Below the pieces are notes generated by a model. It was given only the letters and a program-made list of their open reading frames with translations, was not told the DNA's origin and searched no databases. This document shows positions 17,359 through 25,913 of a DNA stretch of 64,000 nucleotides, piece after piece (positions within the stretch are counted from its first letter, which is position 1; every line of letters starts with the position of its first letter). This stretch comes from Clostridium algidicarnis DSM 15099 (GTDB lineage Bacteria > Bacillota > Clostridia > Clostridiales > Clostridiaceae), in the NCBI RefSeq assembly GCF_002934235.1, contig NZ_PTIS01000005.1, positions 1 through 64,000 of the forward strand. The letters run 5' to 3'. The position numbers and the translations under genes are program-made.

Positions 17359-17997
17359 ATGGATATATTAATTGCAGATGATGATTCACTTATAAGGGAA
17401 GGATTAAAGATAATATTAGAAAATGAACCTGGATTTCAGGTTGTTGCATTAGCTGTTAATGGACAAGAAGCCTTCCACTTATGCAAAGAGAAAAAACCAA
17501 ATATAGTAATGATGGATATAAGAATGCCTATAATGGACGGTGTTATTAGTACAAGGCTCATAAAACAAAGTTTTAAAGATATAAAAATAGTAATGCTTAC
17601 AACTTTTAAAGATGAAGAATATATAAAAGAGGCAATAAAAAACGGAGCAGATGGATATATCTTAAAAAGCCAATCTTCAGAGGCAATAATCGAAACTATT
17701 AAAATCATAAACAAAGGAAATGCAGTATTTGAAAAAGATATTATGAAAAGTTTATCTGAAATGATAAATAAGAATTCACATAAACCCCATATAAAACAAC
17801 GGCACTTAAAGGAAGCTGAACTAACTGAAAGAGAAATAGATATACTTAGACTTATAGGAGAGGGCATGTCCAATAAGGAAATTGCAATCAAACTTTATTT
17901 AGGAGAAGGCACAGTGAGAAATTATGTAACAAAGCTTTTAGAAAAGTTAGACCTAAGAGACAGAACTCAACTAGCTATATACTATCTAAATACCTAG
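17359..17997 (+). CDS. NarL/LuxR-type response regulator
   Basis: A 212-residue regulator with a receiver domain (acidic DDD at 7-9, phospho-acceptor Asp53 in MMDIRMP, the conserved Lys in YILKS) and a LuxR-type HTH at about 148-205. It lies 19 nt after the kinase and is presumably its partner, controlling the ABC exporter operon. The stop codon is followed within 10 bp by copy 2 of the palindromic repeat. Confidence 0.92.
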   Translation: MDILIADDDSLIREGLKIILENEPGFQVVALAVNGQEAFHLCKEKKPNIVMMDIRMPIMDGVISTRLIKQSFKDIKIVMLTTFKDEEYIKEAIKNGADGYILKSQSSEAIIETIKIINKGNAVFEKDIMKSLSEMINKNSHKPHIKQRHLKEAELTEREIDILRLIGEGMSNKEIAIKLYLGEGTVRNYVTKLLEKLDLRDRTQLAIYYLNT

Positions 17998-18004
17998 TAA
18001 ATGT

Positions 18005-18064
18005 AAGCACCCCAGAGGTACAGCCAATTTATGGCAGCACCTCTGGGGTGCAGCCATTTTATGG
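18005..18064. repeat. Palindromic 30-bp-period repeat, copy 2
   Basis: Cores GCACCCCAGAGGTAC (18007-18021, one change from copy 1) and GCACCTCTGGGGTGC (18037-18051), same orientation and spacing as copy 1, with AGCCA(A/T)TTTATGG following each core. No separate strong terminator follows, so this hairpin may terminate the two-component transcript. Confidence 0.9.
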
Positions 18065-18260
18065 GTAAGACCAGCCAGTGAATAAACCACAATTTATTGG
18101 TCATAATTATTTAACGAAGTAATTAACGGGTATGATAATAATATAAAACAACATAAAAGATAAATTAAAAATAAAAATTGAATTAGTTATTTAATTATAC
18201 TCAATTTAATGTTAATATATATATATTACTTTTATATTTGTGCTTTGGAAAAGAGGGATA

Positions 18261-18587
18261 ATGTTGAAATTTAGAAAAGAAATAAAAAGTTTAGATGATC
18301 TTACACTCATACGGTTTATAGTGAAAAAAGATTGTGGTACATATTTTAAGGCAAAGGGATATAACGAAGAAAAATACATAATAATTAAAAATAATGCATC
18401 TCAGCATTTGAAAGAAGAAAGTGATGTATCCTTTCATGCAATAAAGGAGGAAAAAGGAGTATTAATAAAAAAGCAAGTTTACTACCCAATAAGCTCAACG
18501 GAATTTGAAGAGTTATTTTATAAGTTTAATCCAGATGGAACTACATCAATAAAAGATTTAAATGATTTTGGAGACCTTGCAAAGTAA
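18261..18587 (+). CDS. Hypothetical protein, 108 residues
   Basis: A small soluble, charged protein with no membrane segment or motif I recognise. AGAGGG lies a few bases before the ATG; an in-frame GTG at 18240 has no ribosome site. Codon use matches its neighbours and a good terminator follows, so it is probably a real single-gene transcript. It lies between palindromic repeat copies 2 and 3. Confidence 0.6.
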   Translation: MLKFRKEIKSLDDLTLIRFIVKKDCGTYFKAKGYNEEKYIIIKNNASQHLKEESDVSFHAIKEEKGVLIKKQVYYPISSTEFEELFYKFNPDGTTSIKDLNDFGDLAK

Positions 18588-18641
18588 TCAATAAATTCTT
18601 ATATTACAGTTAAATTCACTAAAAAATATAAAATGCTAAAA

Positions 18642-18686
18642 AATAAAGCTTAAGGCCTGGTTAAAGGCATATAAGCTTTATTTATT
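18642..18686 (+). terminator. Terminator of the 108-residue protein gene
   Basis: AATAAAGCTTA (18642-18652) pairs perfectly with TAAGCTTTATT (18672-18682), with a 19-nt loop. Confidence 0.65.
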
Positions 18687-18698
18687 GTGTTCCTAAAT

Positions 18699-18757
18699 AA
18701 TGGATGCACCTCTGGGGTGCTGACAGTTTATGGATGCACCCCAGAGGTGCATCCATT
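18699..18757. repeat. Palindromic 30-bp-period repeat, copy 3
   Basis: The cores are in the opposite order to copies 1 and 2: GCACCTCTGGGGTGC (18706-18720) first, GCACCCCAGAGGTGC (18736-18750) second. Flanking AATGGAT and ATCCATT extend the stem to a perfect 22 bp around a 15-nt loop. It lies between convergent genes and could terminate both. Confidence 0.9.
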
Positions 18758-18780
18758 TTATTACATCAGCTTGTGTAAAC

Positions 18781-20091
18781 TTAATCTGCAAATATGGTGG
18801 ATTTTGTGGGGCTGTTGTTTAGGAGGGTAAAGGATACTATAAACATTACTATAGTTGGTATAACCCACACGAAGCCACTATCGTATAAAGGTAATTGAGT
18901 TAATAGGTTAATAGTTTTAATGTTGTAGGTGTTTAGATATTTCACACTAGAAATGGTGCTTAATATGCTAAATAGTAGTGAAGTATATACAGTTACTTTA
19001 AATACATTATTATTTTTAATTAAACCTTTAATAAGTGTAAGGATTATTAAAGTTATAGCCATAGGATAAAGTATATTAAGTATAGGACCTGCAAATTTTA
19101 CTATTTGCTCTACTCCTGAGGATCCTATTATTACTCCAATAATGCTCATGACTACAGCGTTAAACTTATAAGGTAGTCTTCCATTGGTTAGATCTTCAAA
19201 AAAGGATGAACCGGAAGATATGAGGCCTACTGAAGTTGTGAAACAGGCAACACCAATTGCTATACCTATTAATACACTTCCTATAGATCCTAGATTACGT
19301 TGTGAAATTTCTAGGAGTAGGAAGGTTTTCGACACATCAGCACCAAATACGCTGCTAGTTTGTGCACCAAGATGCATTAAACCTGAGTATACAAGTGCTA
19401 GTCCTATTATTGCTATGGCTCCCGATTTTAATGTCATACCCATGACTTTCTCTTCGCCGTAGCCTTTAGCTAAAATAGATTTAAACACTATAGAAGAAAA
19501 AACCAATGCAGCTAAGGCATCCATGGTTTGGTATCCTTCTTTAAGGCCTGAAGCAATTGGAAGGGCCTTACCTGTATCTATAATAGGCGATACAGGCCAG
19601 AATATACCTTTTACTATTAATATAGATAGAGTTATTAATAATATAGGGGTTAGATATTTCCCGATAAGATCCATAATTTGCGATGGATTTAGTACAAAGA
19701 CTAAATTTAAGGCAAAGTAAAATATTACAAAGGCAAGAGCTGGTACCTTTGGGAATACAGGAAATATGGCAAGCTCATAAGTTGTAGCTGCGGTTCGTGG
19801 TATTGCAAGCAAAGGTCCAATAGTCAAAAATAAAGATATAGAAAATATCTTAGTGAAAATTGGGCCTACAGGTCGTCCTATATTTTCAAAATCACCATTA
19901 ACCTTTGTACAAGCTATAATTCCTAGAAGCGGTAGTCCTACCCCTGTAAGTATAAAACCTACAGCAGAAAGTATGTAATTACTTCCAAATATGTTTCCAA
20001 GATAGGGTGGGAATATCAGGTTACCTGCACCAAAAAACATGGCAAATAGTGCAAAACCTATTATTATGATATCTTTTGTTGATTTTTTCAT
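18781..20091 (-). CDS. brnQ: Branched-chain amino acid carrier BrnQ
   Basis: A 436-residue, 12-helix cation-coupled symporter for leucine, isoleucine and valine (LIVCS family). The N-terminus has the family signature GFALFAMFFGAGNLIFPP, and the length is typical. It is monocistronic. I looked for a T-box or other leader upstream on the minus strand and did not find the conserved T-box motif. Confidence 0.93.
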   Translation of the reverse strand: MKKSTKDIIIIGFALFAMFFGAGNLIFPPYLGNIFGSNYILSAVGFILTGVGLPLLGIIACTKVNGDFENIGRPVGPIFTKIFSISLFLTIGPLLAIPRTAATTYELAIFPVFPKVPALAFVIFYFALNLVFVLNPSQIMDLIGKYLTPILLITLSILIVKGIFWPVSPIIDTGKALPIASGLKEGYQTMDALAALVFSSIVFKSILAKGYGEEKVMGMTLKSGAIAIIGLALVYSGLMHLGAQTSSVFGADVSKTFLLLEISQRNLGSIGSVLIGIAIGVACFTTSVGLISSGSSFFEDLTNGRLPYKFNAVVMSIIGVIIGSSGVEQIVKFAGPILNILYPMAITLIILTLIKGLIKNNNVFKVTVYTSLLFSILSTISSVKYLNTYNIKTINLLTQLPLYDSGFVWVIPTIVMFIVSFTLLNNSPTKSTIFAD

Positions 20092-20398
20092 TGGAGCACC
20101 TCAATTCATAAAATTTATATTATTTCATAGCTGATATTAGGATTTAGTTAGTAGTATATTTTGCTTAGAAATGATTCTATTTCCAGAAGATTCATGCAGA
20201 TTTAAAAATAAAGTTAAGCCTATGTTACCATCTCTATTAATAAAATTCAATAAAAATGCAAAAAAAACTAATAAATATTCATAATAATTTATACAAATGT
20301 TGTTAAATTATTGTATAAGAATTGTTAATGTGGCAATAATCTTATATATAAATAGAAGTAAATGTTTACAAAAATAAAGGTGAAATATGGAGGTAAAT
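20092..20398. other. Divergent intergenic region brnQ / ssb paralogue
   Basis: About 300 AT-rich bases that must hold both promoters. I see no clear -35/-10 pair, hairpin or repeat that I can support. The SSB gene has GGAGG at 20390-20394. Confidence 0.4.
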
Positions 20399-20740
20399 AT
20401 GAATAAGATTTTATTAGTTGGTAGGCTCGTAAAGGACCCAGAAATTAAAGTTTTACAAGAAGGGGAAAGGATGGTTGCAAAGTTCACTGTAGCTGTTAAT
20501 AGAAATTATAAAAATTCAGATGGTGAAAATAAGGCAGATTTTGTTCCAGTTTCCGTATGGGGAAAAAGAGCAGAAATTATAATGAAGTATCTTCAAAAAG
20601 GTAGTTTTGTAAGCATAAGTGGAAGACTTAATACAGGAAGTTATGAAGATAAAGAAGGCAACAGAAGATATACTTATGAAGTTGTAGCAGAAGATTTTCA
20701 TTTCGTAGAAAACAGAAAGAAGGATGAAGTAGCACAATAA
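20399..20740 (+). CDS. ssb: Single-stranded DNA-binding protein (short paralogue)
   Basis: A 113-residue OB-fold protein with the family opening MNKILLVGRLVKDPE, the FTVAVNR strand and a final FHFVENR. It lacks the long Gly/Pro/Gln-rich tail and the acidic DDDIPF-type tip that recruits repair partners, so it is probably a secondary SSB rather than the replicative one next to rpsF/rpsR. An ATG at 20387 is in frame, but GGAGG (20390-20394) fits the ATG at 20399. It is a single-gene unit. Confidence 0.9.
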   Translation: MNKILLVGRLVKDPEIKVLQEGERMVAKFTVAVNRNYKNSDGENKADFVPVSVWGKRAEIIMKYLQKGSFVSISGRLNTGSYEDKEGNRRYTYEVVAEDFHFVENRKKDEVAQ

Positions 20741-20889
20741 TTGTAATAAGTGCTATGGTAACCTGCTTATACCGGCACCGGTAGGCTAAATAGGGGGGCA
20801 CTGCACAATAAATATAGCAAATGTAATAAGTGCCATGGTAATCCTACAAAAATGCCAAATGTGCCAAAAATGAAAATCAATAAGACAAA

Positions 20890-20930
20890 AAAAAGATAGC
20901 CCTGAAATGCACAGGAACTATCTTTTTTTA
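20890..20930. terminator. Shared terminator of ssb and the flavodiiron gene
   Basis: AAAAGATAG (20891-20899) and CTATCTTTT (20918-20926), with a small inner CTG/CAG pairing, flanked by A-runs and T-runs on both sides. It can work in both directions for these convergent genes. Confidence 0.75.
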
Positions 20931-20935
20931 GATAT

Positions 20936-23593
20936 CTACAGAAGGTTACCTTTAATTACCTCTTCTAAGGTATAACCATTTTTTATACCAGCTATAATTT
21001 TAGCAGATTTTGATAAATCTCCAATTAGAAGACCGCCTACTAAGGTATCTTCTTTAAAGAATAGCTTTTTATAAATTCCTTTATCTAAATCTTTAAAAGC
21101 TAGTTGTTCTAATGAGTTATCGTCAAGATTTATTAATCCTGCAGAGAATATTTTAGCATTTAAAGCGTTAAATATAACGGAGGATACAAAGCTATTGAAG
21201 ACTACATCATCACCAGCTGCATTAGCTCCAGCAATTTTACCCATTTCTATTGCTGCAGGCCAGTTGCCAAAGATGGTGCCTTTTAATTCTGCAATGTCTC
21301 CAGCAGCATAAATATCTTTGATATTTGTTTCCATCTTATCATTAACCCTAACACCTTTATCAGATGCTAAGCCTGCCTTTTCAGCTAGATACTTTTTAGG
21401 TCTTATTCCTACAGAAAATAAGATCATATCAGTTTCTAAGATTAGGCCACTTTTTAATTTTAAGCCCACAATCTTAGGCTTTTTAATAAAATCATGATTT
21501 GAAATTGGTACCATGCACATATCTGCAATTATTTCATCAGCAGATTCACCTAATAATAGATTAATACCAGATTTATCTGCTATTTTCTTAAACAAAGCAG
21601 CCCCTTCGTTGTCTAATTGTCTTGGAAGGAGTCTTGTGCTAAATTCTACAACAGTTACATCTAAGCCTTTTTGTTTTAGATTCCAAGCAGCTTCAAGGCC
21701 TAGAAGACCTCCACCGATGATAACAGCTTTTTTAGATTTTTCCATATAGGATTTAATGTTTATGGCATCATCCAATTCTTTTAGAGTAAAGAGACCATCT
21801 ACTTCTTTATAATTTTCAAAAGTTAGAACTAGATTTCCAATTGTACTCTTAAGTTCATCACAAGCAACCTTTATAGGTGGTATAAAGTTATAACTACCAT
21901 TGGCTAGTATTAATTTATCATATTCTAAAGTTGTACCATTATTTAAAAGTATTTTCTTGCTGTCAGGGATTATTTCATCTACATATGCCCCAAGGGTTTG
22001 CTTTATGTTATTATCCTCATACCAATCGCTTTTTGCTATATAAAAGTTTTTGTCAGGAATAGTGGTTGTTATATAATCTGAAAGTTGAGGTCTAAAGTAA
22101 GACATAGACTTTTCTTTAGATACTATTTCTATAGAACATTTTGGATTTCTTTCTCTTATAGCCTTTGCAGCATAGAATCCAGCAGCTCCATTTCCGATTA
22201 TAACAAACCTTTCCTTAGTTTCTTTTTTGAATTTAGTATTTGAAGAGATTACTTCTACAAATTGATCCTTAGAAGCTCCACATACAGGACATATTTCTGG
22301 AGGGAAGTCACCTTCAAATATTTCTCCACAAATAACACATTTCCAAAGTCTTGTTTTCTTTTTTACTGCAGGAGTGTTGGAAACCTTACCCTTTTCTAAT
22401 AACTTTTCTGCAAAAGCTTCACCAAAGTTAAAGGCTTTTGTAAGTTCGTCTTCAGAAGGTTTAAAGTTTGCCTTAAGCCCTGGAGTTAGAATATTCATTC
22501 TTAATTCTTTAAGTCTTCTTTCTATACTAGGTACAGCTTCTCCACTCCAACCATAAGAACCAAAAGCAGCTGCAACCTTTCCACCATGAACTAGTGGATT
22601 TAGCTTTGTTAGCACATCACGTATAGGTTCAAGAAGCTCACTATTAATAGTAGGTGAACCAAAAAGTACACCCTCAGATTCAGTTATATCATTTATGATG
22701 TCATCCATATTACTTTTGATTACGTCATAAGATTTTATCTCAAAGTTACCCTTAGATTTTATTCCTTCTGCGATTTTATCACCCATGGATTTAGTATAAC
22801 CATAAGCGGATACATAGGAGATGGTTACCTTTGGTATTTCAGCCTTAGGCTTTGGTGTGCTCCACTCTTTATAAAGTTCTACTATTTTACCTGGGTTTTC
22901 CCTTAATATAGGGCCATGACCTGTACAAATTGTATCTATATCTAATTTTTCTATTTTATCTATAGCTTTAAGTACATAAGGCTTAAAAGGTCCCATTATG
23001 CAGTCAAAGTAATATTTTAATGATTCCATATAATGTTCTTGATTTTCAATTAGATCATTAAATACATTTTCAGTGCAATAATGTGTTCCAAAGGAGTCAC
23101 AAGTAAATAATATCTTATCCTCAGGTACAAAGGTGTAAATTGTATCTGGCCAATGTAAAAATGGTGCAGCTATAAATTGTAGTGTTTTATTGCCAAGGGA
23201 TAAGGTTGAACCATCTTCTACCACTATAGATTCAAAGGGTACATTAGCTATCTTGCCTAAAAATTTTATGGCAGCAGCAGATCCTACTATTTTGGCATGG
23301 GGAGAAAGTTCAAGAATCTTTGCAACGGAACCTGCGTGATCTGGCTCAGTATGGTCTACTATAATGTAGTCTATTTTATGAATATCTATGTCTAAGGATT
23401 TTAATCTGTCTAAGTATTGATCAAAAAATTCAAGCTTTACAGTTTCAAGTAAAGCAACCTTTTCATTTCCTCGTATTACATAGGAATTATATGTTGTTCC
23501 ATAAGGTGTATACATTATTATGTCGAAAACTCTAAGTCCTGGATCTAAGGCTCCAACCCAATAAATATCTTTTTTAATTTCTAAAGATCTCAT
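20936..23593 (-). CDS. Flavodiiron-rubredoxin-NADH oxidoreductase fusion (class F FDP)
   Basis: An 885-residue protein combining an O2 (or NO) reductase with its own electron chain. An N-terminal metallo-beta-lactamase diiron domain has HTEPDH ligands (H81, E83, D85, H86). A flavodoxin-like FMN domain follows (about 255-400). Next is a short-spaced rubredoxin near 414-447 with CVIC and CPVC only 12 residues apart. Last is a FAD/NADH rubredoxin-reductase domain (about 460-885; IGNGAAGFYAA, IGGGLLGLEAA, YAAGDIAE). This order and the compact rubredoxin match class F flavodiiron proteins, which use NADH directly to remove oxygen in anaerobes. The start at 23593 is chosen because AAAGGA lies 9 nt upstream; other ATGs nearby overlap it. 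Confidence 0.93.
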   Translation of the reverse strand: MRSLEIKKDIYWVGALDPGLRVFDIIMYTPYGTTYNSYVIRGNEKVALLETVKLEFFDQYLDRLKSLDIDIHKIDYIIVDHTEPDHAGSVAKILELSPHAKIVGSAAAIKFLGKIANVPFESIVVEDGSTLSLGNKTLQFIAAPFLHWPDTIYTFVPEDKILFTCDSFGTHYCTENVFNDLIENQEHYMESLKYYFDCIMGPFKPYVLKAIDKIEKLDIDTICTGHGPILRENPGKIVELYKEWSTPKPKAEIPKVTISYVSAYGYTKSMGDKIAEGIKSKGNFEIKSYDVIKSNMDDIINDITESEGVLFGSPTINSELLEPIRDVLTKLNPLVHGGKVAAAFGSYGWSGEAVPSIERRLKELRMNILTPGLKANFKPSEDELTKAFNFGEAFAEKLLEKGKVSNTPAVKKKTRLWKCVICGEIFEGDFPPEICPVCGASKDQFVEVISSNTKFKKETKERFVIIGNGAAGFYAAKAIRERNPKCSIEIVSKEKSMSYFRPQLSDYITTTIPDKNFYIAKSDWYEDNNIKQTLGAYVDEIIPDSKKILLNNGTTLEYDKLILANGSYNFIPPIKVACDELKSTIGNLVLTFENYKEVDGLFTLKELDDAINIKSYMEKSKKAVIIGGGLLGLEAAWNLKQKGLDVTVVEFSTRLLPRQLDNEGAALFKKIADKSGINLLLGESADEIIADMCMVPISNHDFIKKPKIVGLKLKSGLILETDMILFSVGIRPKKYLAEKAGLASDKGVRVNDKMETNIKDIYAAGDIAELKGTIFGNWPAAIEMGKIAGANAAGDDVVFNSFVSSVIFNALNAKIFSAGLINLDDNSLEQLAFKDLDKGIYKKLFFKEDTLVGGLLIGDLSKSAKIIAGIKNGYTLEEVIKGNLL

Positions 23594-24172
23594 ATTCATC
23601 ATTCCTTTCAATAATGCTATAAAAGTATGTATTAATTATATCATCTAATCAATATTATTGTTTAATATACTATGATTTAGTGCGCTAATACCTTAAATTT
23701 TGATTTTAGTCATCACAAAGATCCTATTGTTAGTTTAAGCAATAATATAAGATTTTAAACTGAGGTATTTTAATAACTTACAATGACTTATAATAACTTA
23801 TAATAGATTGTAGGGAATTGTAAATGTATGTATAATTAAAGTTTTAACAAAACAAAATAAGCGATAGTAGTTATTAGCTACTATGAACTATTATAAAGGA
23901 AACCATAGATTTGGTCAATATAATTAAGCACTTTTAAGAGATTGTGATATTTGATTATGTTTTAAGGTGATTTTAATAATATTTAATGAAATTTTAAGGA
24001 GAATTTAATAAATAATATCTTGATGATTTAGGTAATAATCTTTATAATAGAGTCATTGCATAGAATCCACAATAGGCACACAGTAATTATAGAACACATC
24101 ATGCATTAATAAAACATATGATTAATACAGTAAATTGAATTACATAAAATATAATCACAAGGAGTTTAAATT
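23594..24172. other. 579-bp divergent intergenic region
   Basis: AT-rich with no coding frame I can support. It contains three 10-bp near-identical direct repeats (TAATAACTTA, CAATGACTTA, TAATAACTTA at 23771-23800). It also has a 7-bp hairpin (ATAGTAG 23864-23870, CTACTAT 23878-23884) without a U-tract. A possible minus-strand -10 (TATAAT at about 23634-23639) would serve the flavodiiron gene. Confidence 0.4.
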
Positions 24173-24643
24173 ATGAATTTTTCACAATTACTTAAGGTTT
24201 TTATTTTCTCGGCAATACCCCTTACAGAGCAAAGAGCGGCAATACCTATAGGCATTGCTCAATATGGATTAGATCCAGTTGCAACTATGATAGCTAGTTT
24301 TCTTGGAAGTTTACTTCCGGTGCCTTTTATATTATTACTTTTTAATGTTATATTTAAATGGATGAAAAAATATAAGTTTTTTGCTCCATTAAATAGAATA
24401 ATAGAAGATAAAATTCAAAAGGGTACAGGGAAGATTGAGAAATATAAAGAAATAGGGCTTATAATATTTATAGGAATTCCACTACCTACTACAGGGCTTT
24501 GGACTGGTAGTGCAGTGGCGGCGGTACTAGGTCTTGACTTTAAAAAGTCAATGCTTTGCGCTGCTATAGGAGGGTTAATGTCAGCTATTATAGTAACATT
24601 AATTACTATTAGCGTCGGAAGTTTTGCTTCACTATTTTCGTAA
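24173..24643 (+). CDS. Small multidrug-export family membrane protein
   Basis: A 156-residue membrane protein of the COG2426 / Sm_multidrug_ex family, with about four hydrophobic segments and the family features AIPLTEQRAAIPIGIA near the N-terminus and FIGIPLPTTGLWTGS in the middle. The family name comes from weak similarity; no transport activity is firmly established to my knowledge. ACAAGGAG precedes the ATG. A terminator follows, so it is monocistronic. Confidence 0.85.
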   Translation: MNFSQLLKVFIFSAIPLTEQRAAIPIGIAQYGLDPVATMIASFLGSLLPVPFILLLFNVIFKWMKKYKFFAPLNRIIEDKIQKGTGKIEKYKEIGLIIFIGIPLPTTGLWTGSAVAAVLGLDFKKSMLCAAIGGLMSAIIVTLITISVGSFASLFS

Positions 24644-24712
24644 ACTTAGTGTAAAACATGAGTTTTATTTTGAAATTTTAATTGAATCTAAATTTAATAT
24701 ATTCTTCACACT

Positions 24713-24748
24713 AAAAGATAACTTTTCATGTAAAATGTTATTTTTTTT
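24713..24748 (+). terminator. Terminator after the export-family gene
   Basis: ATAAC-TTTT pairs with AAAA-T-GTTAT around a CATGT loop, followed by eight T residues. Confidence 0.75.
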
Positions 24749-24953
24749 GTAAATTTATATATAAATTTTAATAATTATAGGATTTGCAGAGTATATTTAC
24801 AATTTAGATTTATTTGAATATTTGTATAGAAGAAACAAATGACACTATGATATAATAATCTTATCACAGTTTGAAATACATATATGGAAGGAGGATTTAT
24901 TTAATTGGTCTATATTTTGATGAAAGGGCCCGTTAGATAATTAGTTATTGAAT

Positions 24954-25904
24954 ATGGAAGTTAATAATTTTGTTGAATTTAGAGAAAAGGTTTTAGAAAA
25001 TGTGGGTAAGGTTATAGTAGGTAAGAAGAGCAAAATAGATAGAATAATGGTTGCTTTTATATGCTCAGGACATGTTCTTTTAGAAGACGTTCCAGGACTT
25101 GGAAAGACTAAACTTGCAAGAGCTTTATCTCAAACGTTAAACTGTTCTTTTAAAAGAATTCAATTCACTCCAGACCTTTTGCCTTCAGACCTTACAGGAA
25201 TATATTATTACAATCAAAAGACCATGGAATTTGAATTTAAAAAAGGCCCTTTATTAAGTCAATTTGTATTAGCAGATGAAATTAATAGAGCAACTCCAAG
25301 AACACAATCTGCATTACTTGAGTGCATGGAGGAAAGGCAGATAACTGTAGAAGGAAATACATTAAAACTAGACAAGCCGTTTTTTGTTATTGCTACAGAA
25401 AATCCTATAGAACAATTTGGAACCTTTCCACTACCAGAGGCCCAGTTAGACAGATTTTTCATGAAATTATCTATGGGATATCCATCTTATAGTGAAGAAA
25501 TTGATATATTAGATAGATATAAAGAAAAGGATCCATTAGAAGATTTAAAGCCAGTTGTAACTTTAGAGGAAATACAATATCTTCAAAAGAACTTTGTGTA
25601 TGTTGAAGTAAAAGATGAGATAAGAAGATATATATTAGATATAGTAAATGAGACCCGTAGACATAAGGATATTGAACTTGGTGCATCACCAAGAGCTACA
25701 ATAGCACTTATGAAAGGCTGCCAAGCTTACGCAGCAATACAAGGTAGGGACTATGTTATAACAGAAGATGTTAAGTCTATTGCTCCAGATGTTTTAAGCC
25801 ATAGAATTATATTAAAAGCTGGAGGACGAACCTTAGGAGATAAATCTCATGAGGCCATTGGAGATATATTAAATAATATTAATACACCTTTAGAAGAAAT
25901 TTAA
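24954..25904 (+). CDS. MoxR-family AAA+ ATPase
   Basis: A 316-residue AAA+ chaperone-like ATPase, with Walker A VPGLGKTKLA near residue 43, Walker B LADEINRA near 106 and a sensor region ATENPIEQFGTFPLPEAQLDRF. MoxR proteins are thought to remodel or activate partner proteins encoded next to them. It is followed closely by DUF58 and DUF4129-like genes, the standard trio. The start is unclear: a TTG at 24948 and an ATG at 24954 are in frame and neither has a good ribosome site. A strong GGAAGGAGGA lies about 60 nt upstream, before a short frame ending near 24939. Confidence 0.9.
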   Translation: MEVNNFVEFREKVLENVGKVIVGKKSKIDRIMVAFICSGHVLLEDVPGLGKTKLARALSQTLNCSFKRIQFTPDLLPSDLTGIYYYNQKTMEFEFKKGPLLSQFVLADEINRATPRTQSALLECMEERQITVEGNTLKLDKPFFVIATENPIEQFGTFPLPEAQLDRFFMKLSMGYPSYSEEIDILDRYKEKDPLEDLKPVVTLEEIQYLQKNFVYVEVKDEIRRYILDIVNETRRHKDIELGASPRATIALMKGCQAYAAIQGRDYVITEDVKSIAPDVLSHRIILKAGGRTLGDKSHEAIGDILNNINTPLEEI

Positions 25905-25913
25905 GGTGATATT

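Noticed and set aside
12804-18757. CRISPR-like array from the 30-bp-period repeats
   Set aside because: Only two cores per site, the cores are inverted, spacers are similar rather than unique, and no cas genes are present.
20092-20398. T-box leader of brnQ
   Set aside because: No conserved T-box sequence or terminator/antiterminator pair could be found.
24890-24945. Leader peptide before moxR
   Set aside because: A short TTG-start frame follows a strong ribosome site, but its sequence has no recognisable pattern and I cannot tell it from chance.
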